Shown here: in pieces, positions 25,153 through 34,654 of the stretch
How positions within the stretch are numbered: position 1 is the first letter of the stretch
Layout of the letters: each line of letters begins with the position of its first letter
DNA from: Candidatus Mediterraneibacter pullistercoris
Lineage (GTDB): Bacteria; Bacillota; Clostridia; Lachnospirales; Lachnospiraceae
Assembly (NCBI GenBank): GCA_019116885.1
Contig: DXAU01000038.1
Coordinates: 20,647-84,646 of the forward strand
Length of the DNA: 64,000 bases
Direction of reading: 5' to 3'
The notes under the pieces: generated by a model
Told to the model about the DNA's origin: nothing
The model's input: the letters and a program-made list of their open reading frames with translations, nothing else
Databases searched by the model: none
Made by a program: the position numbers and the translations under genes

Positions 25153-26823
25153 ATGGAAAACGAAGCTGTTTCTAAGAATTTTATCGAGCAGGAGATAGAC
25201 AAAGATCTATCGGAAGGTGTTTATGACCACGTGTGTACGAGGTTCCCGCCTGAGCCGAACGGATATCTTCATATAGGACATGCCAAGTCCATTCTCTTAA
25301 ATTACGGGCTTGCACAGAAATACGGCGGGACGTTCCACATGCGTTTTGATGATACGAACCCGACGAAAGAGAAAATGGAGTTTGTTGATTCCATCAAAGA
25401 GGATATCAGGTGGCTCGGAGCAGACTGGGGAGAACATCTTTATTTTGCCTCCGACTATTTTGACCAGATGTATGAGTGCGCGGTGAAACTTATTAAAAAG
25501 GGGAAGGCATTTGTCTGTGATCTGACGGCGGAAGAGATGAGAGAATACCGCGGGACTCTGACGGAGCCGGGAAAGGAGAGCCCTTACCGCAGCCGTTCTG
25601 TCGAAGAGAACCTGAAGCTGTTTGAGGAGATGCGTGACGGGAAGTATGCCGACGGAGAGAAAGTGCTCCGTGCGAAGATTGATATGGCATCCCCAAATAT
25701 CAATATGAGAGATCCGGTTATCTATCGCGTGGCCCATATGACGCACCACAATACAGGTGATAAGTGGTGCATCTATCCGATGTACGACTTTGCCCATCCG
25801 ATAGAAGACGCGATTGAAGGAATCACTCACTCTGTCTGCACATTGGAGTTTGAGGATCACAGGCCGCTCTATGACTGGGTAGTGCACGAGTGTGAGTTTG
25901 AGAATCCGCCGAGACAGATTGAGTTTGCCAAACTGTATCTGACCAACGTAGTGACTGGAAAGAGATACATCAAGAAACTTGTGGAAGACGGGATTGTAGA
26001 CGGCTGGGATGATCCGCGCCTTGTATCCATCGCAGCGCTCCGCAGAAGAGGATTCACGCCGGAGTCCATCCGGATGTTCATCGATCTGTGCGGCGTATCA
26101 AAAGCTCAGAGTTCGGTGGACTATGCGATGCTCGAATACTGTATCAGAGAAGATCTCAAGATGAAGAAGCCGCGGATGATGGCTGTTCTTGATCCGATCA
26201 AACTTGTGATTGATAATTATCCTGAGGATCAGACCGAATATCTGGATGTTGCGAATAATCTGGAGAATGAGGAACTGGGCAGCAGAAAAGTACCGTTTGG
26301 GCGCGAACTTTATATCGAGCGGGAGGACTTTATGGAAGAACCGCCGAAGAAGTATTTCCGCCTTTTCCCGGGAAATGAAGTGCGTCTGATGCACGCTTAT
26401 TTTGTGAAATGCGTCGGTTTTGAAAAGGACGAAGACGGAAATGTGACGGCTGTCCACTGCACATATGATCCTAAGACAAAAGCAGGCAGCGGATTTACAG
26501 GCAGAAAAGTCAAAGGAACGATCCACTGGGTTCCGGCTTCCCATGCGCAGAAAGCGGAAGTGCGTCTGTATGAGAATCTGATCGATGAAGAAAAGGGTGT
26601 TTACAACAAAGAGGATGGTTCCCTTAATCTGAATCCAAACTCCCTCACAGTTATTAAAGAGGCATTAGTGGAGCCGAGTTTTGAGGGATATGGGGCCTAT
26701 GACAGCTTCCAGTTTGTGCGCAATGGTTATTTCTGTATTGATGCTCATGATTCAAGTAAGGAACACCTTGTGTTCAACAGGATCGTATCGCTCAAAAGCT
26801 CGTTCAAACTGCCGAAAAAATAA
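25153..26823 (+). CDS. glnS: Glutamine--tRNA ligase
   Basis: A 556-residue class I synthetase of GlnRS type: HIGH is at residues 40-43 ([15 protein letters not shown]), and the GlnRS-specific GWDDPRL and [11 protein letters not shown] blocks follow. The second signature, MSKR in most GlnRS, reads TGKR here ([12 protein letters not shown]). GlnRS is scattered in Firmicutes, many of which use GatCAB instead. ATG 25153 has a perfect GAGGAGG; the nine-residue longer form from 25126 is less likely. A terminator lies only after the following regulator gene, so the two may be cotranscribed. Confidence 0.94.
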   Translation: MENEAVSKNFIEQEIDKDLSEGVYDHVCTRFPPEPNGYLHIGHAKSILLNYGLAQKYGGTFHMRFDDTNPTKEKMEFVDSIKEDIRWLGADWGEHLYFASDYFDQMYECAVKLIKKGKAFVCDLTAEEMREYRGTLTEPGKESPYRSRSVEENLKLFEEMRDGKYADGEKVLRAKIDMASPNINMRDPVIYRVAHMTHHNTGDKWCIYPMYDFAHPIEDAIEGITHSVCTLEFEDHRPLYDWVVHECEFENPPRQIEFAKLYLTNVVTGKRYIKKLVEDGIVDGWDDPRLVSIAALRRRGFTPESIRMFIDLCGVSKAQSSVDYAMLEYCIREDLKMKKPRMMAVLDPIKLVIDNYPEDQTEYLDVANNLENEELGSRKVPFGRELYIEREDFMEEPPKKYFRLFPGNEVRLMHAYFVKCVGFEKDEDGNVTAVHCTYDPKTKAGSGFTGRKVKGTIHWVPASHAQKAEVRLYENLIDEEKGVYNKEDGSLNLNPNSLTVIKEALVEPSFEGYGAYDSFQFVRNGYFCIDAHDSSKEHLVFNRIVSLKSSFKLPKK

Positions 26824-26832
26824 GAGAGCCAT

Positions 26833-28233
26833 ATGTATGAACTGACTATAAACCTGAAGCCCGGGGCAAAGATCCCTCTGTATGAACAGATCTACGCATA
26901 TATAAAAGAAGAAATCAGAAGAGGCAGGATCTCAAGCGGGGAGAGACTGCCTTCTACCCGTGCGCTGAGCCGCCATCTCGATGTGAGCAGGAGCACGGTG
27001 GAGCTTGCTTACGAACAGCTCCTTTCAGAAGGCTATATTGAAGCCCAGCCATACAGAGGTTATTTCGCTGCTCAGATCGATGGATTGTACCGGATTGAAC
27101 GGCAGACTTCATCGAGAAAACCGGCTGTAAGTAAAGAAACGAAAAAATACTCTTATGATTTCACGCCCAATGGCGTAGACCTGAACAGCTTTCCATATAA
27201 TGCATGGAGAAAACTATCCCGTGAGAGCCTTGTAGAAGACCAGGCTGAACTTTTCCGTCTTGGATGTCCACAGGGTGAGGCAGGGCTTAGAAATGTAATC
27301 AGCAGCTATCTCCATCAGGCGCGCGGGGTCGAATGTCTTCCGGAGCAGATCATCGTCGGCGCCGGGAATGATTATCTGATGATGCTCCTGTGCGCGATTC
27401 TTGGCACAGGCCACAAAGTGGCTTTGGAAAACCCGACCTACAGGCAGGCGTACCGTCTGTTCGCAAACCTTTCCTGTGAAGTGTGTACGGTCGATATGGA
27501 TGCAAAGGGGATGAAGGCAGATGAGCTGGAACGCTCCGGAGCGGATATCGCATTTGTGATGCCTTCGCACCAGTATCCGCTTGGAACAGTCATGCCGATC
27601 AGGCGGCGCATGGAGCTGCTTCAATGGGCAGAAAAGGAAGAGGGACGCTACATCATAGAGGATGATTATGACAGTGAGTTCCGCTACAAAGGCAAGCCAA
27701 TTCCTGCTTTACAGGGATATGACAGGAATGGGAAAGTGATCTATATCGGGACGTTCTCGAAATCAATCGCTCCGGCAATCCGAATGAGCTATCTGGTGCT
27801 GCCGGAAGCTGTGCATGAAAGATACAGGGAGAGGTGCGGGTTTATCAGTTCTACTGTGTCCAGAATAGACCAGATGATACTTCAGAAATTTATAGAAGAA
27901 GGATATTATGAGCGGCATCTGAACAAGATGAGAGCGCTGTACCGCAGCAGACATGATACGCTTCTTGCAGAACTGAAAAAGCTGGGATGTGGATTTGACA
28001 TCTCAGGGGAAAACGCCGGAGTACATCTGCTCCTTCATTTTAGAGATGGACGCAGCGAGGAAGAACTCATAAGTCTTGCCTCAGAGAAAGGCGTGAAAGT
28101 CTATGGTTTGTCCGGATATTATGTAGATGGCCCCAGGACGGCAGATGAAACAGTGATCCTGCTTGGATATGCCAATATGAGAGAGGAGAAAATCAAAGAA
28201 GCTGTCAGTCTCCTGGGCGAGGCGTGGTTCTGA
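26833..28233 (+). CDS. MocR-family regulator (GntR helix-turn-helix fused to aminotransferase-like domain)
   Basis: A 466-residue MocR/PdxR-type protein. The GntR winged helix covers residues ~1-75 (ERLPSTRALSRHLDVSRSTVELAYEQL), then comes a fold-type I PLP domain with the lysine in GTFSKSIAPAIRMSY near residue 315. Such proteins usually sense PLP or an amino acid and control vitamin B6, GABA or taurine genes. No such target is beside it. It starts 9 bases after glnS and is likely read through from it. Confidence 0.9.
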   Translation: MYELTINLKPGAKIPLYEQIYAYIKEEIRRGRISSGERLPSTRALSRHLDVSRSTVELAYEQLLSEGYIEAQPYRGYFAAQIDGLYRIERQTSSRKPAVSKETKKYSYDFTPNGVDLNSFPYNAWRKLSRESLVEDQAELFRLGCPQGEAGLRNVISSYLHQARGVECLPEQIIVGAGNDYLMMLLCAILGTGHKVALENPTYRQAYRLFANLSCEVCTVDMDAKGMKADELERSGADIAFVMPSHQYPLGTVMPIRRRMELLQWAEKEEGRYIIEDDYDSEFRYKGKPIPALQGYDRNGKVIYIGTFSKSIAPAIRMSYLVLPEAVHERYRERCGFISSTVSRIDQMILQKFIEEGYYERHLNKMRALYRSRHDTLLAELKKLGCGFDISGENAGVHLLLHFRDGRSEEELISLASEKGVKVYGLSGYYVDGPRTADETVILLGYANMREEKIKEAVSLLGEAWF

Positions 28234-28240
28234 TAAAAGG

Positions 28241-28265
28241 AAAAGCCGGAAGTGTTCCGGCTTTT
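28241..28265. terminator. Terminator after the MocR gene, possibly two-way
   Basis: AAAAGCCGGAA pairs with TTCCGGCTTTT around a three-base loop. A-run on the left and T-run on the right let it serve both the MocR gene and the converging small gene at 28315-28569. Confidence 0.9.
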
Positions 28266-28314
28266 GTAGCTTTTCTATCAATCTTTCAGGCGATCATGTA
28301 CGATGATCAAGATT

Positions 28315-28569
28315 TCAGTTTTCCTTTGTCTTTTCAGATCCGTCCTCTGATGCTTCAGCAGAGCCCTCTTCAGCCTCCTTTTTGAGAGAAACGTATTCTC
28401 TCTGGGCAGGCTGGAGATCAGCGTCCAGATCAAAATCTTCATCCTCTGTAAGATCTGCCTCGTCTTCCGAGAGATCATCCGAACTGTCTTTGCAGAAATA
28501 TGCAACAGCAAGTCCGATCGCTGTTCCGACTACAGCAAAGATACTGAGCCATTTAATTACTTTTTTCAA
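28315..28569 (-). CDS. Small single-helix membrane protein with acidic tail, unknown
   Basis: An 84-residue protein that starts with TTG at 28569, behind AAGGAG at good distance. One hydrophobic helix (residues ~7-24) is followed by a very acidic, Ser/Glu-rich tail with no fixed pattern. I do not recognise a family. It could be a membrane-anchored scaffold or a poorly structured stress protein; nothing in its neighbours decides this. Confidence 0.7.
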   Translation of the reverse strand: MKKVIKWLSIFAVVGTAIGLAVAYFCKDSSDDLSEDEADLTEDEDFDLDADLQPAQREYVSLKKEAEEGSAEASEDGSEKTKEN

Positions 28570-28707
28570 TGTAAGGTCTCCTTTCTGTCAGAAGATGTGC
28601 TCCGAAAATGAAAAGAGAACATCCCGGATATGCTATTTATTGTAATACTTTTTTATAGAAAAGACAATAGCAAAAGGTAAGGCTGGTATAAAAAAGAGAA
28701 ATAACAT

Positions 28708-28736
28708 TTTACAGAATGGAAAAACTATAGTATAAT
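28708..28736 (+). promoter_or_regulatory. Promoter of purA
   Basis: TTTACA, 17-base spacer, TATAAT, 58 bases before the purA start. Confidence 0.75.
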
Positions 28737-28794
28737 TCAAACGGCGGATGTTGACGCCGCTGTCATACAAGCACAATACGCAGGAGGAATTAAA

Positions 28795-30075
28795 ATGGTT
28801 AAAGCAGTAGTAGGTGCAAACTGGGGCGATGAGGGAAAGGGCAAAATCACCGATATGCTCGGCAAAGAGTCTGATATCATCGTACGTTTTCAGGGTGGGG
28901 CGAACGCAGGCCACACGATCGTGAATGATTATGGCAAATTTGCGCTGCATACACTGCCGTCCGGCGTTTTTTACGATCACACGACAAGCATCATAGGAAA
29001 CGGAGTCGCACTTGATGTGCCGAGACTGTTCGAGGAGATCAGGTCCATTGTTGACAGAGGGGTTCCTATGCCGAAGATACTTGTCTCGGAGAGAGCACAG
29101 ATGGTGATGTCCTATCACAAAAACTTCGACGCCTACGAGGAGGAGCGCCTTGGCGGTAAGTCTTTCGGTTCGACGAAATCAGGCATTGCGCCGTTCTACT
29201 CGGATAAGTATTCTAAGATCGGTTTTCAGGTGAGCGAGCTCTTTGACGATGATCTGCTCAGAGAAAAAGTCGTTCGCGTGGCAGAACAGAAGAATGTCCT
29301 GCTCGAACACCTCTACCATAAACCATTGATCGATCCTGATGAATTATATAAAGAACTTAAGAGTTACAAAGAGATGGTAGAGCCATATGTATGTAATGTA
29401 TCTCTTTATCTCAGTAATGCGATCAAAGAGGGGAAAAATATCCTGCTTGAAGGACAGCTTGGCTCTCTGAAAGATCCTGACCACGGGATTTATCCGATGG
29501 TCACATCCTCATCGACACTGGCAGCATACGGAGCTATCGGTGCAGGTATCCCGCCCTATGAGATCAAACAGATCATCACGGTGTGCAAAGCGTACTCGAG
29601 TGCAGTGGGAGCAGGCGCTTTTGTCAGCGAGATATTCGGCGATGAAGCCGACGAACTCAGAAAGAGAGGCGGAGACGGAGGCGAGTACGGCGCCACGACA
29701 GGCCGCCCGAGACGTGTGGGCTGGTTTGACTGTGTGGCTTCCAAATATGGCTGCAGGATGCAGGGAACAACGGACGTGGCCTTCACAGTACTTGACGTGC
29801 TTGGCTATCTCGATGAGATTCCGGTATGTGTGGGCTATGAAATCAATGGAGAAATAACGACAGATTTTCCTGTTACACATCTTCTTGAGAAGGCCAAACC
29901 TGTGATCAAAAAGCTGCCGGGATGGAAAGCGGATATCCGGGGGATCAGAAAATATGAAGAACTGCCGGAGAACTGCCGGAACTATATTGAGTTCATTGAA
30001 AAGGAGATCGGGTATCCGATCACGATGATCAGCAATGGTCCGGGGAGAGATGATATCATTTACCGTAACCGGTAA
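28795..30075 (+). CDS. purA: Adenylosuccinate synthase
   Basis: A 426-residue enzyme that joins IMP and aspartate with GTP to make adenylosuccinate on the way to AMP. The glycine-rich GDEGKGKITDML is at residues 11-22, with the catalytic GGANAGHT block (~36-43) and the GTP-binding and IMP loops in their usual places. Length and start (AGGAGG before ATG 28795) are typical. It stands alone under its own promoter, apart from other pur genes. Confidence 0.96.
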   Translation: MVKAVVGANWGDEGKGKITDMLGKESDIIVRFQGGANAGHTIVNDYGKFALHTLPSGVFYDHTTSIIGNGVALDVPRLFEEIRSIVDRGVPMPKILVSERAQMVMSYHKNFDAYEEERLGGKSFGSTKSGIAPFYSDKYSKIGFQVSELFDDDLLREKVVRVAEQKNVLLEHLYHKPLIDPDELYKELKSYKEMVEPYVCNVSLYLSNAIKEGKNILLEGQLGSLKDPDHGIYPMVTSSSTLAAYGAIGAGIPPYEIKQIITVCKAYSSAVGAGAFVSEIFGDEADELRKRGGDGGEYGATTGRPRRVGWFDCVASKYGCRMQGTTDVAFTVLDVLGYLDEIPVCVGYEINGEITTDFPVTHLLEKAKPVIKKLPGWKADIRGIRKYEELPENCRNYIEFIEKEIGYPITMISNGPGRDDIIYRNR

Positions 30076-30268
30076 AGTGTGAGAAGCATGGAGCTTCAGA
30101 TCCGATAGAAAAATGTATAAATAATCAGAGGAAGACAGCCGCAGGAAAGGTGGAGTCAGCATGATGCGACACCGCTTTTGCCGCGGCTGTTGTGCTGATA
30201 ATAGGAGACATATTCCTGCTGTTCCAAACATATAATATAAGGCTGAGATTAAAAAAGGAGGTATCTTT
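30076..30268 (+). other. Intergenic stretch with structured 56-base element
   Basis: Holds no long gene. ACAGCCGC (30135-30142) pairs with GCGGCTGT (30183-30190). Inside lies a further stack, GTC-GCA/TGC-GAC around the loop TGA. No T run follows, so it is not a normal terminator of purA. A TATAAT box at 30231-30236 may start the transcript of the small gene at 30269, though no good -35 box is seen. Confidence 0.5.
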
Positions 30269-30427
30269 ATGAGTCAGGACAGCAGCGAAACAGCAAGAAA
30301 TATGATATCGATGGAAGAATACCTGAAAAGAAGACAAGCGGTAGTGCAGCCGGAACATATACTTCCGGCAGAAAGCGCCAAGGAGACAGTAACAGCCCTG
30401 AAGCTGGCGGAACTTTTATATGTCTGA
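30269..30427 (+). CDS. Unknown 52-residue protein
   Basis: A short frame starting with ATG at 30269 after the strong site AAAAAAGGAGGT. The product is hydrophilic, with a basic patch (EEYLKRRQAVV) and a Leu-rich end. I recognise no family. Its last 12 bases overlap the end of the converging gene at 30416-30667. The ribosome site and position make it a likely real small gene. Confidence 0.6.
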   Translation: MSQDSSETARNMISMEEYLKRRQAVVQPEHILPAESAKETVTALKLAELLYV

Positions 30428-30667
30428 ATCTCCGCCGTGTGTGCGGTCTTTCAGATCATTTTCATCGCAGCCTCTGCCTTTCAGGAGACGTGCGACCAGT
30501 ATATAGGCATACAGAAGAACCGGAACAAGTATCGTGGCTGCAACGGCAGCCCTCAAAAGTCCGGCGGCAGCGGGGGAATCGATAAGGGCAAAGACCAGTG
30601 TGGCTGCGTACATGCAGACGAGAAGAACAGCGCCGGCCATTGCGAGGATACGTTTTAATCTCTTCAT
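30416..30667 (-). CDS. Small two-helix membrane protein, unknown
   Basis: An 83-residue protein beginning MKRLKRILAMAG with two hydrophobic helices (about residues 7-29 and 36-58) and a charged tail. The minus-strand frame runs on upstream to 30871, but the ATG at 30667 is the one with an AGGAGAG site, and the extension would cross the divergent start at 30817. Function unknown. Confidence 0.65.
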   Translation of the reverse strand: MKRLKRILAMAGAVLLVCMYAATLVFALIDSPAAAGLLRAAVAATILVPVLLYAYILVARLLKGRGCDENDLKDRTHGGDSDI

Positions 30668-30816
30668 ATTCAGATCTCTCCTGACTGTTATTTTCCGAAA
30701 CCGGTGTGTACCGGTGTTAAATACAGTATAACCAAAATAACGGTTTACGGCAAACAGAAATTGGTATATAATAGTCTGCGACAGATTCTCAGATACAGAT
30801 AAAGGAGTAATATACG

Positions 30817-31332
30817 ATGAGTGAAAAAAGTTTACTTGACCAGTGGCGCGGCATAGCGTACGATCAGACACAGTCCAAAGATCAGCTCGAAAGATTCTGG
30901 AGTAATTATTTCATGATCGAGAAAAGCATCTATGAGAAACTCCTGGAAGATCCCGACACAGAAGTAAAGGGCACAGTGAAAGAGCTGGCGGAAAAATACG
31001 GTCAGGATGTCATGACGATGGTGGGATTCCTTGACGGCATCAATGACAGTCTCAAAGTTCCCAATCCCATCGAAACAATGACCGAGGATACGGAAGTAAG
31101 CCTTGGATTCGATAAGGAAAAGCTTTATAAGAATATGGTTGATGCAAAAGCAGACTGGCTCTATGAGCTGCCCCAGTGGGAGCCGATCTTTGACGAGGAG
31201 ACAAGAAAACGTCTTTACAAAGAGCAGAAGGCTTCCGGCACGATCCGCAAGCCTAAAAAGATCGGAAGAAATGATCCGTGTCCGTGCGGAAGCGGAAAGA
31301 AGTATAAAAAGTGCTGTGGAAGAAATGCATAG
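30817..31332 (+). CDS. SEC-C motif protein
   Basis: A 171-residue protein that ends in a complete SEC-C zinc-binding motif ([15 protein letters not shown], about residues 150-164), the same type as at the end of SecA. The first ~130 residues are an acidic helical domain found in clostridial relatives annotated only as SEC-C proteins. The motif may let it bind SecB-like partners or ribosomes, but the role is not known. AAAGGAG precedes the ATG. The next gene starts on the base after its stop. Confidence 0.85.
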   Translation: MSEKSLLDQWRGIAYDQTQSKDQLERFWSNYFMIEKSIYEKLLEDPDTEVKGTVKELAEKYGQDVMTMVGFLDGINDSLKVPNPIETMTEDTEVSLGFDKEKLYKNMVDAKADWLYELPQWEPIFDEETRKRLYKEQKASGTIRKPKKIGRNDPCPCGSGKKYKKCCGRNA

Positions 31333-32058
31333 ATGAAGTATTATTTTCTGATCACCGGTATTTTGTGTGTGATATATTACCTCATACTTGTGTGGTATTC
31401 ACGAAAACTGAGATCGACTTTTGCAGTCTTTTGGCTGATGACGGGCGGCGTGCATCTTATTTTAGGGTGTGCGCCGCTTCACGCATACATGTATACAATC
31501 CTGAGTGCTGTCTGTCTTGCAGCATGGATCTCGATCCTGTCTGTAGAGTTGAGAATCATTAGGGCCATGTTCGGGCGGTGTGACTGTGCGGTTGACTGGA
31601 TCATCGTGCTTGGAGCTCAGGTGAAGGGGACAAAGATAACCGATTCCCTGAGACGGCGGCTTGACACAGCAGTGGCATATCTCAGGAGATATCCCCGGAC
31701 AAGAGTGATTGTATCAGGCGGACAGGGACCGGGCGAAGATATATCCGAGGCAGACGCCATGGCCGGATATCTGGAAGAGAAAGGCATTGCTGCCGGGAGA
31801 ATATTCAGAGAGGATGCGTCGACTTCGACGCGGGAGAATCTGAGATTCTGCCGCCGGATTCTGGACGCTCACAATGACAGGGTCGGGATTGTGACAAACG
31901 GATTTCATATATACCGGGCGTCAGTGACGGCGGCGCAGGAGGGATATCGTTATCTGTACAAGATCCCTGCTTCGTCTAACCCTGTTTTTCAGATGAATTA
32001 TCTCGCACGTGAATTTTTTGCAGTAGCCGTTATGTGGCTGAGAGGCGCAAAAGGATAA
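31333..32058 (+). CDS. YdcF/SanA-like DUF218 membrane protein
   Basis: A 241-residue protein with three hydrophobic N-terminal segments (residues ~3-20, ~29-48, ~50-70) followed by a DUF218 domain: VLGAQV-x5-DSLRRRLD, VSGGQGPGED, and the EDASTSTRENL block. Relatives (ElyC, SanA, YdcF) act in the cell envelope, in E. coli in lipid-carrier and peptidoglycan related processes. Directly coupled to the SEC-C gene (stop and start touch). Confidence 0.85.
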   Translation: MKYYFLITGILCVIYYLILVWYSRKLRSTFAVFWLMTGGVHLILGCAPLHAYMYTILSAVCLAAWISILSVELRIIRAMFGRCDCAVDWIIVLGAQVKGTKITDSLRRRLDTAVAYLRRYPRTRVIVSGGQGPGEDISEADAMAGYLEEKGIAAGRIFREDASTSTRENLRFCRRILDAHNDRVGIVTNGFHIYRASVTAAQEGYRYLYKIPASSNPVFQMNYLAREFFAVAVMWLRGAKG

Positions 32059-32148
32059 GAACAGAATGGGAACAGCGGACATATAGAGTATATTTTAGGC
32101 ATAAGCGGGCATAATGATGATGAATCTGTAGAAAGAGGAGGTATCATT

Positions 32149-32478
32149 ATGCCGGAATTAAAATGTACAGTACAGACATGCGTACACAATCAGCAGTTCC
32201 TCTGCGACCTTGATAAGATCCAGGTAGGCGGAGAGAACGCTAAGAATCCCCAGGAAACCTGCTGTGACAGTTTCCAGGAGAGAAAAGACGGCGGTTACAC
32301 CAACGCCGCAGGTACAATGCGTGAGGCTTCAGACAGATCCGCAATTGACTGTAAGGCAACAAACTGTATGTATAATGAAGCATGCAAATGTCATGCAGGA
32401 AAGATCAGTGTGGAAGGTGGAAGTGCGACTGCGCCGGATGGCACTGAGTGCGCCACATTCCAGTGTCATTGCGGCTGA
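32149..32478 (+). CDS. DUF1540 protein with two Cys-rich repeats
   Basis: A 109-residue protein containing two copies of the DUF1540 module (residues ~4-45 and ~66-107). Each has the pattern C-x4-C-x3-Asn...C...C...C-x-x-F. Clostridia carry many such proteins. The spaced cysteines suggest metal binding or a disulfide-linked surface role, and sporulation-linked expression has been proposed for some relatives, but the function is not established. AGGAGG lies before the ATG. Confidence 0.88.
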   Translation: MPELKCTVQTCVHNQQFLCDLDKIQVGGENAKNPQETCCDSFQERKDGGYTNAAGTMREASDRSAIDCKATNCMYNEACKCHAGKISVEGGSATAPDGTECATFQCHCG

Positions 32479-32522
32479 TCCAAAGTGAAGCCGCATATAT
32501 GTGCATATGGCAAAAATCCCTG

Positions 32523-32554
32523 TAAACCTCTGTGTCTGTTGATACAGAGGTTTA
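32523..32554 (+). terminator. Probable terminator after the DUF1540 gene
   Basis: An 11-base perfect stem (32523-32533 with 32544-32554). The T run after it is weak, so efficiency is uncertain. Confidence 0.6.
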
Positions 32555-32584
32555 TTAACGTTTTCAGGGCGTGACGCATTATCA

Positions 32585-32614
32585 TTGACGCATGTCAGCA
32601 GGACGGGTTATAAT
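32585..32614 (+). promoter_or_regulatory. Promoter of metA
   Basis: TTGACG, 18-base spacer, TATAAT. The leader to the start at 32689 is about 65 bases and shows no SAM-riboswitch or T-box pattern. Confidence 0.75.
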
Positions 32615-32688
32615 GATCCTGTTCTGTTGACACAAAGACAGTCTTCGCATACATATGGGAAAATATAAAAGAAAAGAGGAGAAGGGCA

Positions 32689-33609
32689 ATGCCGATTCGG
32701 GTACAGAATGATCTTCCGGTAAAAGAGATACTGGAACAGGAGAATATATTTGTAATGGATGAATACAGGGCGGCACATCAGGACATCCGTCCTATCAGCA
32801 TCGGGCTTCTCAACCTGATGCCCCTGAAAGAAGATACGGAGCTGCAGATTCTCAGATCTCTTTCTAATACGCCTCTGCAGGTAGATGTAACTTTCGTCCG
32901 TATGACCAGCCATGTGTCAAAGAATACGTCCACGAGCCATATCTACAAATTTTACGAACCTTTTGAAAGCATCCGGGGCAAGAAGTTTGACGGATTTATT
33001 ATCACCGGCGCACCTGTGGAGAGGATGCCTTTTGAAGAGGTGGACTATTGGGAAGAACTGAAGGAGATCATGGAGTGGTCAAAGACGAACGTGACTTCTA
33101 CACTGCATTTGTGCTGGGGCGCCCAGGCCGGCATTTACTTTCACTATGGGATCAATAAGAGAGAGCTGCCGGAGAAATTATCCGGCGTATACAGACACCG
33201 GGTGAGAAACAGGAAGATTCCTCTTGTGAGAGGATTCGACGACGTATTTATGGCACCTCATTCCAGATATACCGAAGTCCCCCAGGAAGATCTGGAAGCA
33301 GATGAGAGGATCACGATACTGGCTGATTCCCTCCGGGCAGGGGTATTTCTGTGTATGGCACAGGACGGACGCCAGATTTTTGTGATGGGGCACCCGGAGT
33401 ATGACCGTATCACTCTCGATGCAGAATATAAGAGAGATGTCGGGAAAGGGTTGAACCCCCGGATTCCGGAACATTACTATCCGGAAGACGACCCCGAGAA
33501 TAAACCTCTGCTGACATGGAGGTCCCATGCCAACAACCTGTATACGAACTGGCTGAATTATTACGTATATCAGATGACTCCGTACGATCTGTACGGGACG
33601 CCGTTTTAG
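32689..33609 (+). CDS. metA: Homoserine O-acetyltransferase (MetA family)
   Basis: A 306-residue MetA-fold acyltransferase that activates homoserine for methionine synthesis. The catalytic Cys142 is in LCWGAQAG, with the HYG-x-N-K-R block and later Glu/His residues in place. Position 111 is Glu (GAPVE). In this family Glu111 goes with acetyl-CoA use and Gly111 with succinyl-CoA, so an acetyltransferase is predicted despite the family's older succinyl name. This fits the O-acetylhomoserine sulfhydrylase at 47599. The 3' end overlaps the converging AraC gene by 4 bases. Confidence 0.94.
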   Translation: MPIRVQNDLPVKEILEQENIFVMDEYRAAHQDIRPISIGLLNLMPLKEDTELQILRSLSNTPLQVDVTFVRMTSHVSKNTSTSHIYKFYEPFESIRGKKFDGFIITGAPVERMPFEEVDYWEELKEIMEWSKTNVTSTLHLCWGAQAGIYFHYGINKRELPEKLSGVYRHRVRNRKIPLVRGFDDVFMAPHSRYTEVPQEDLEADERITILADSLRAGVFLCMAQDGRQIFVMGHPEYDRITLDAEYKRDVGKGLNPRIPEHYYPEDDPENKPLLTWRSHANNLYTNWLNYYVYQMTPYDLYGTPF

Positions 33610-34493
33610 GACGAGTGCTTCCTGCGGAAAGCTCCGGGAGTGATTCCTTTCATTTCCCGGAAGATTCTGCCGAAGTATGCACTGTTTGAAAATCCGCATT
33701 TCAGGGCGATATCCACAACAGACTCTCCGGTTGTTTTAAGCAGGTGCTCGGCAGCATCGATACGGTATTCCATCAGATACTGAAAGGGCGTCTTGTGTAT
33801 TGTGTTTTTGAAACATCTGGTACATTCTCTCGGGCTTATAGCCGCAGAAGCAGCGATATCCTCGAGAGTCAGATGCTCCGTGTAGCTGGACTGTATAAAG
33901 GCGAGCATTGTCTGGATGCGGTCCTGTCTGACAGGCTTAATTGGCGGCTGTTCTTTCTCAAGCGTACGGATCTCTTCGAGGAGGAGCAGCCATATTTCTG
34001 AAAAAAGATTCCTCATGAGAAATTCACTGTCCTTGTGGTCCTGAAGATGAGATGCTCTTTTCATCAGAGAGAGCATCTTTTTCTGTACCGGGGTTTTTCC
34101 CCGGAGTTCGACCAGGTCAAAACGTCTGTCCCGGAGAACGGGCGTGACATATTTTGTCTCAAAGATACTCTTAAAGTGTCCGCCCAGAAAGACCGGGTGG
34201 AACAGATAAGAGACATTGATGACATGGGGGGAGCTGCCGCTTGCTTCCATAGCTGCCAGTATGTTGGAGTTGATAAAGAATCCCTCTCCCGGCATGAATT
34301 CATAGATTTGATTTACAGTCGATACTTTCATTGAACCCTGTTCGACATAGCTGAATTCAACCTCCTCATGCCAGTGCCATGGAATATGGGTGACGCGCAT
34401 ATCGGCGTGATGCATGACGAACGGGTATTCCGGCGTGATGCCTGCAATCTCTTCTAACTGATCATTTCTTACTGTGATACCTCTGATCTCCAT
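33606..34493 (-). CDS. AraC-family transcriptional regulator
   Basis: A 295-residue regulator with an N-terminal cupin-like sensor domain (residues ~20-110, starting with the HWHEEVEF motif) and two C-terminal AraC helix-turn-helix motifs (residues ~195-290, including VDIALKCGFSNSAYFGRIFR). AAAAGGAG precedes the ATG at 34493. It faces away from the micro-ORF at 34655 and the aminotransferase, so these are candidate targets. The inducer is unknown; cupin-type members often sense sugars. Confidence 0.93.
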   Translation of the reverse strand: MEIRGITVRNDQLEEIAGITPEYPFVMHHADMRVTHIPWHWHEEVEFSYVEQGSMKVSTVNQIYEFMPGEGFFINSNILAAMEASGSSPHVINVSYLFHPVFLGGHFKSIFETKYVTPVLRDRRFDLVELRGKTPVQKKMLSLMKRASHLQDHKDSEFLMRNLFSEIWLLLLEEIRTLEKEQPPIKPVRQDRIQTMLAFIQSSYTEHLTLEDIAASAAISPRECTRCFKNTIHKTPFQYLMEYRIDAAEHLLKTTGESVVDIALKCGFSNSAYFGRIFREMKGITPGAFRRKHSS

Positions 34494-34535
34494 GATGATT
34501 CTCCTTTTATGGGTTTTCTCTATAATAATATATTT

Positions 34536-34564
34536 TTGGAATATTTGTCTTGATAGTTATATAA
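34536..34564 (+). promoter_or_regulatory. Promoter before the micro-ORF
   Basis: TTGGAA, 17-base spacer, TATAAT, in an AT-rich divergent region shared with the AraC gene. Confidence 0.5.
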
Positions 34565-34654
34565 TATGGCGATAAAAATATATAAAACAAAGATAAATGC
34601 TTTTATATTTATATTATAAAGAAAAGCAGAAAAAGTAAAGGGAGGTGGATGAAC

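Noticed and set aside
30125..30358. Minus-strand frame of 77 codons over the 52-residue gene
   Set aside because: No ribosome site; the plus-strand small frame has a much better start signal.
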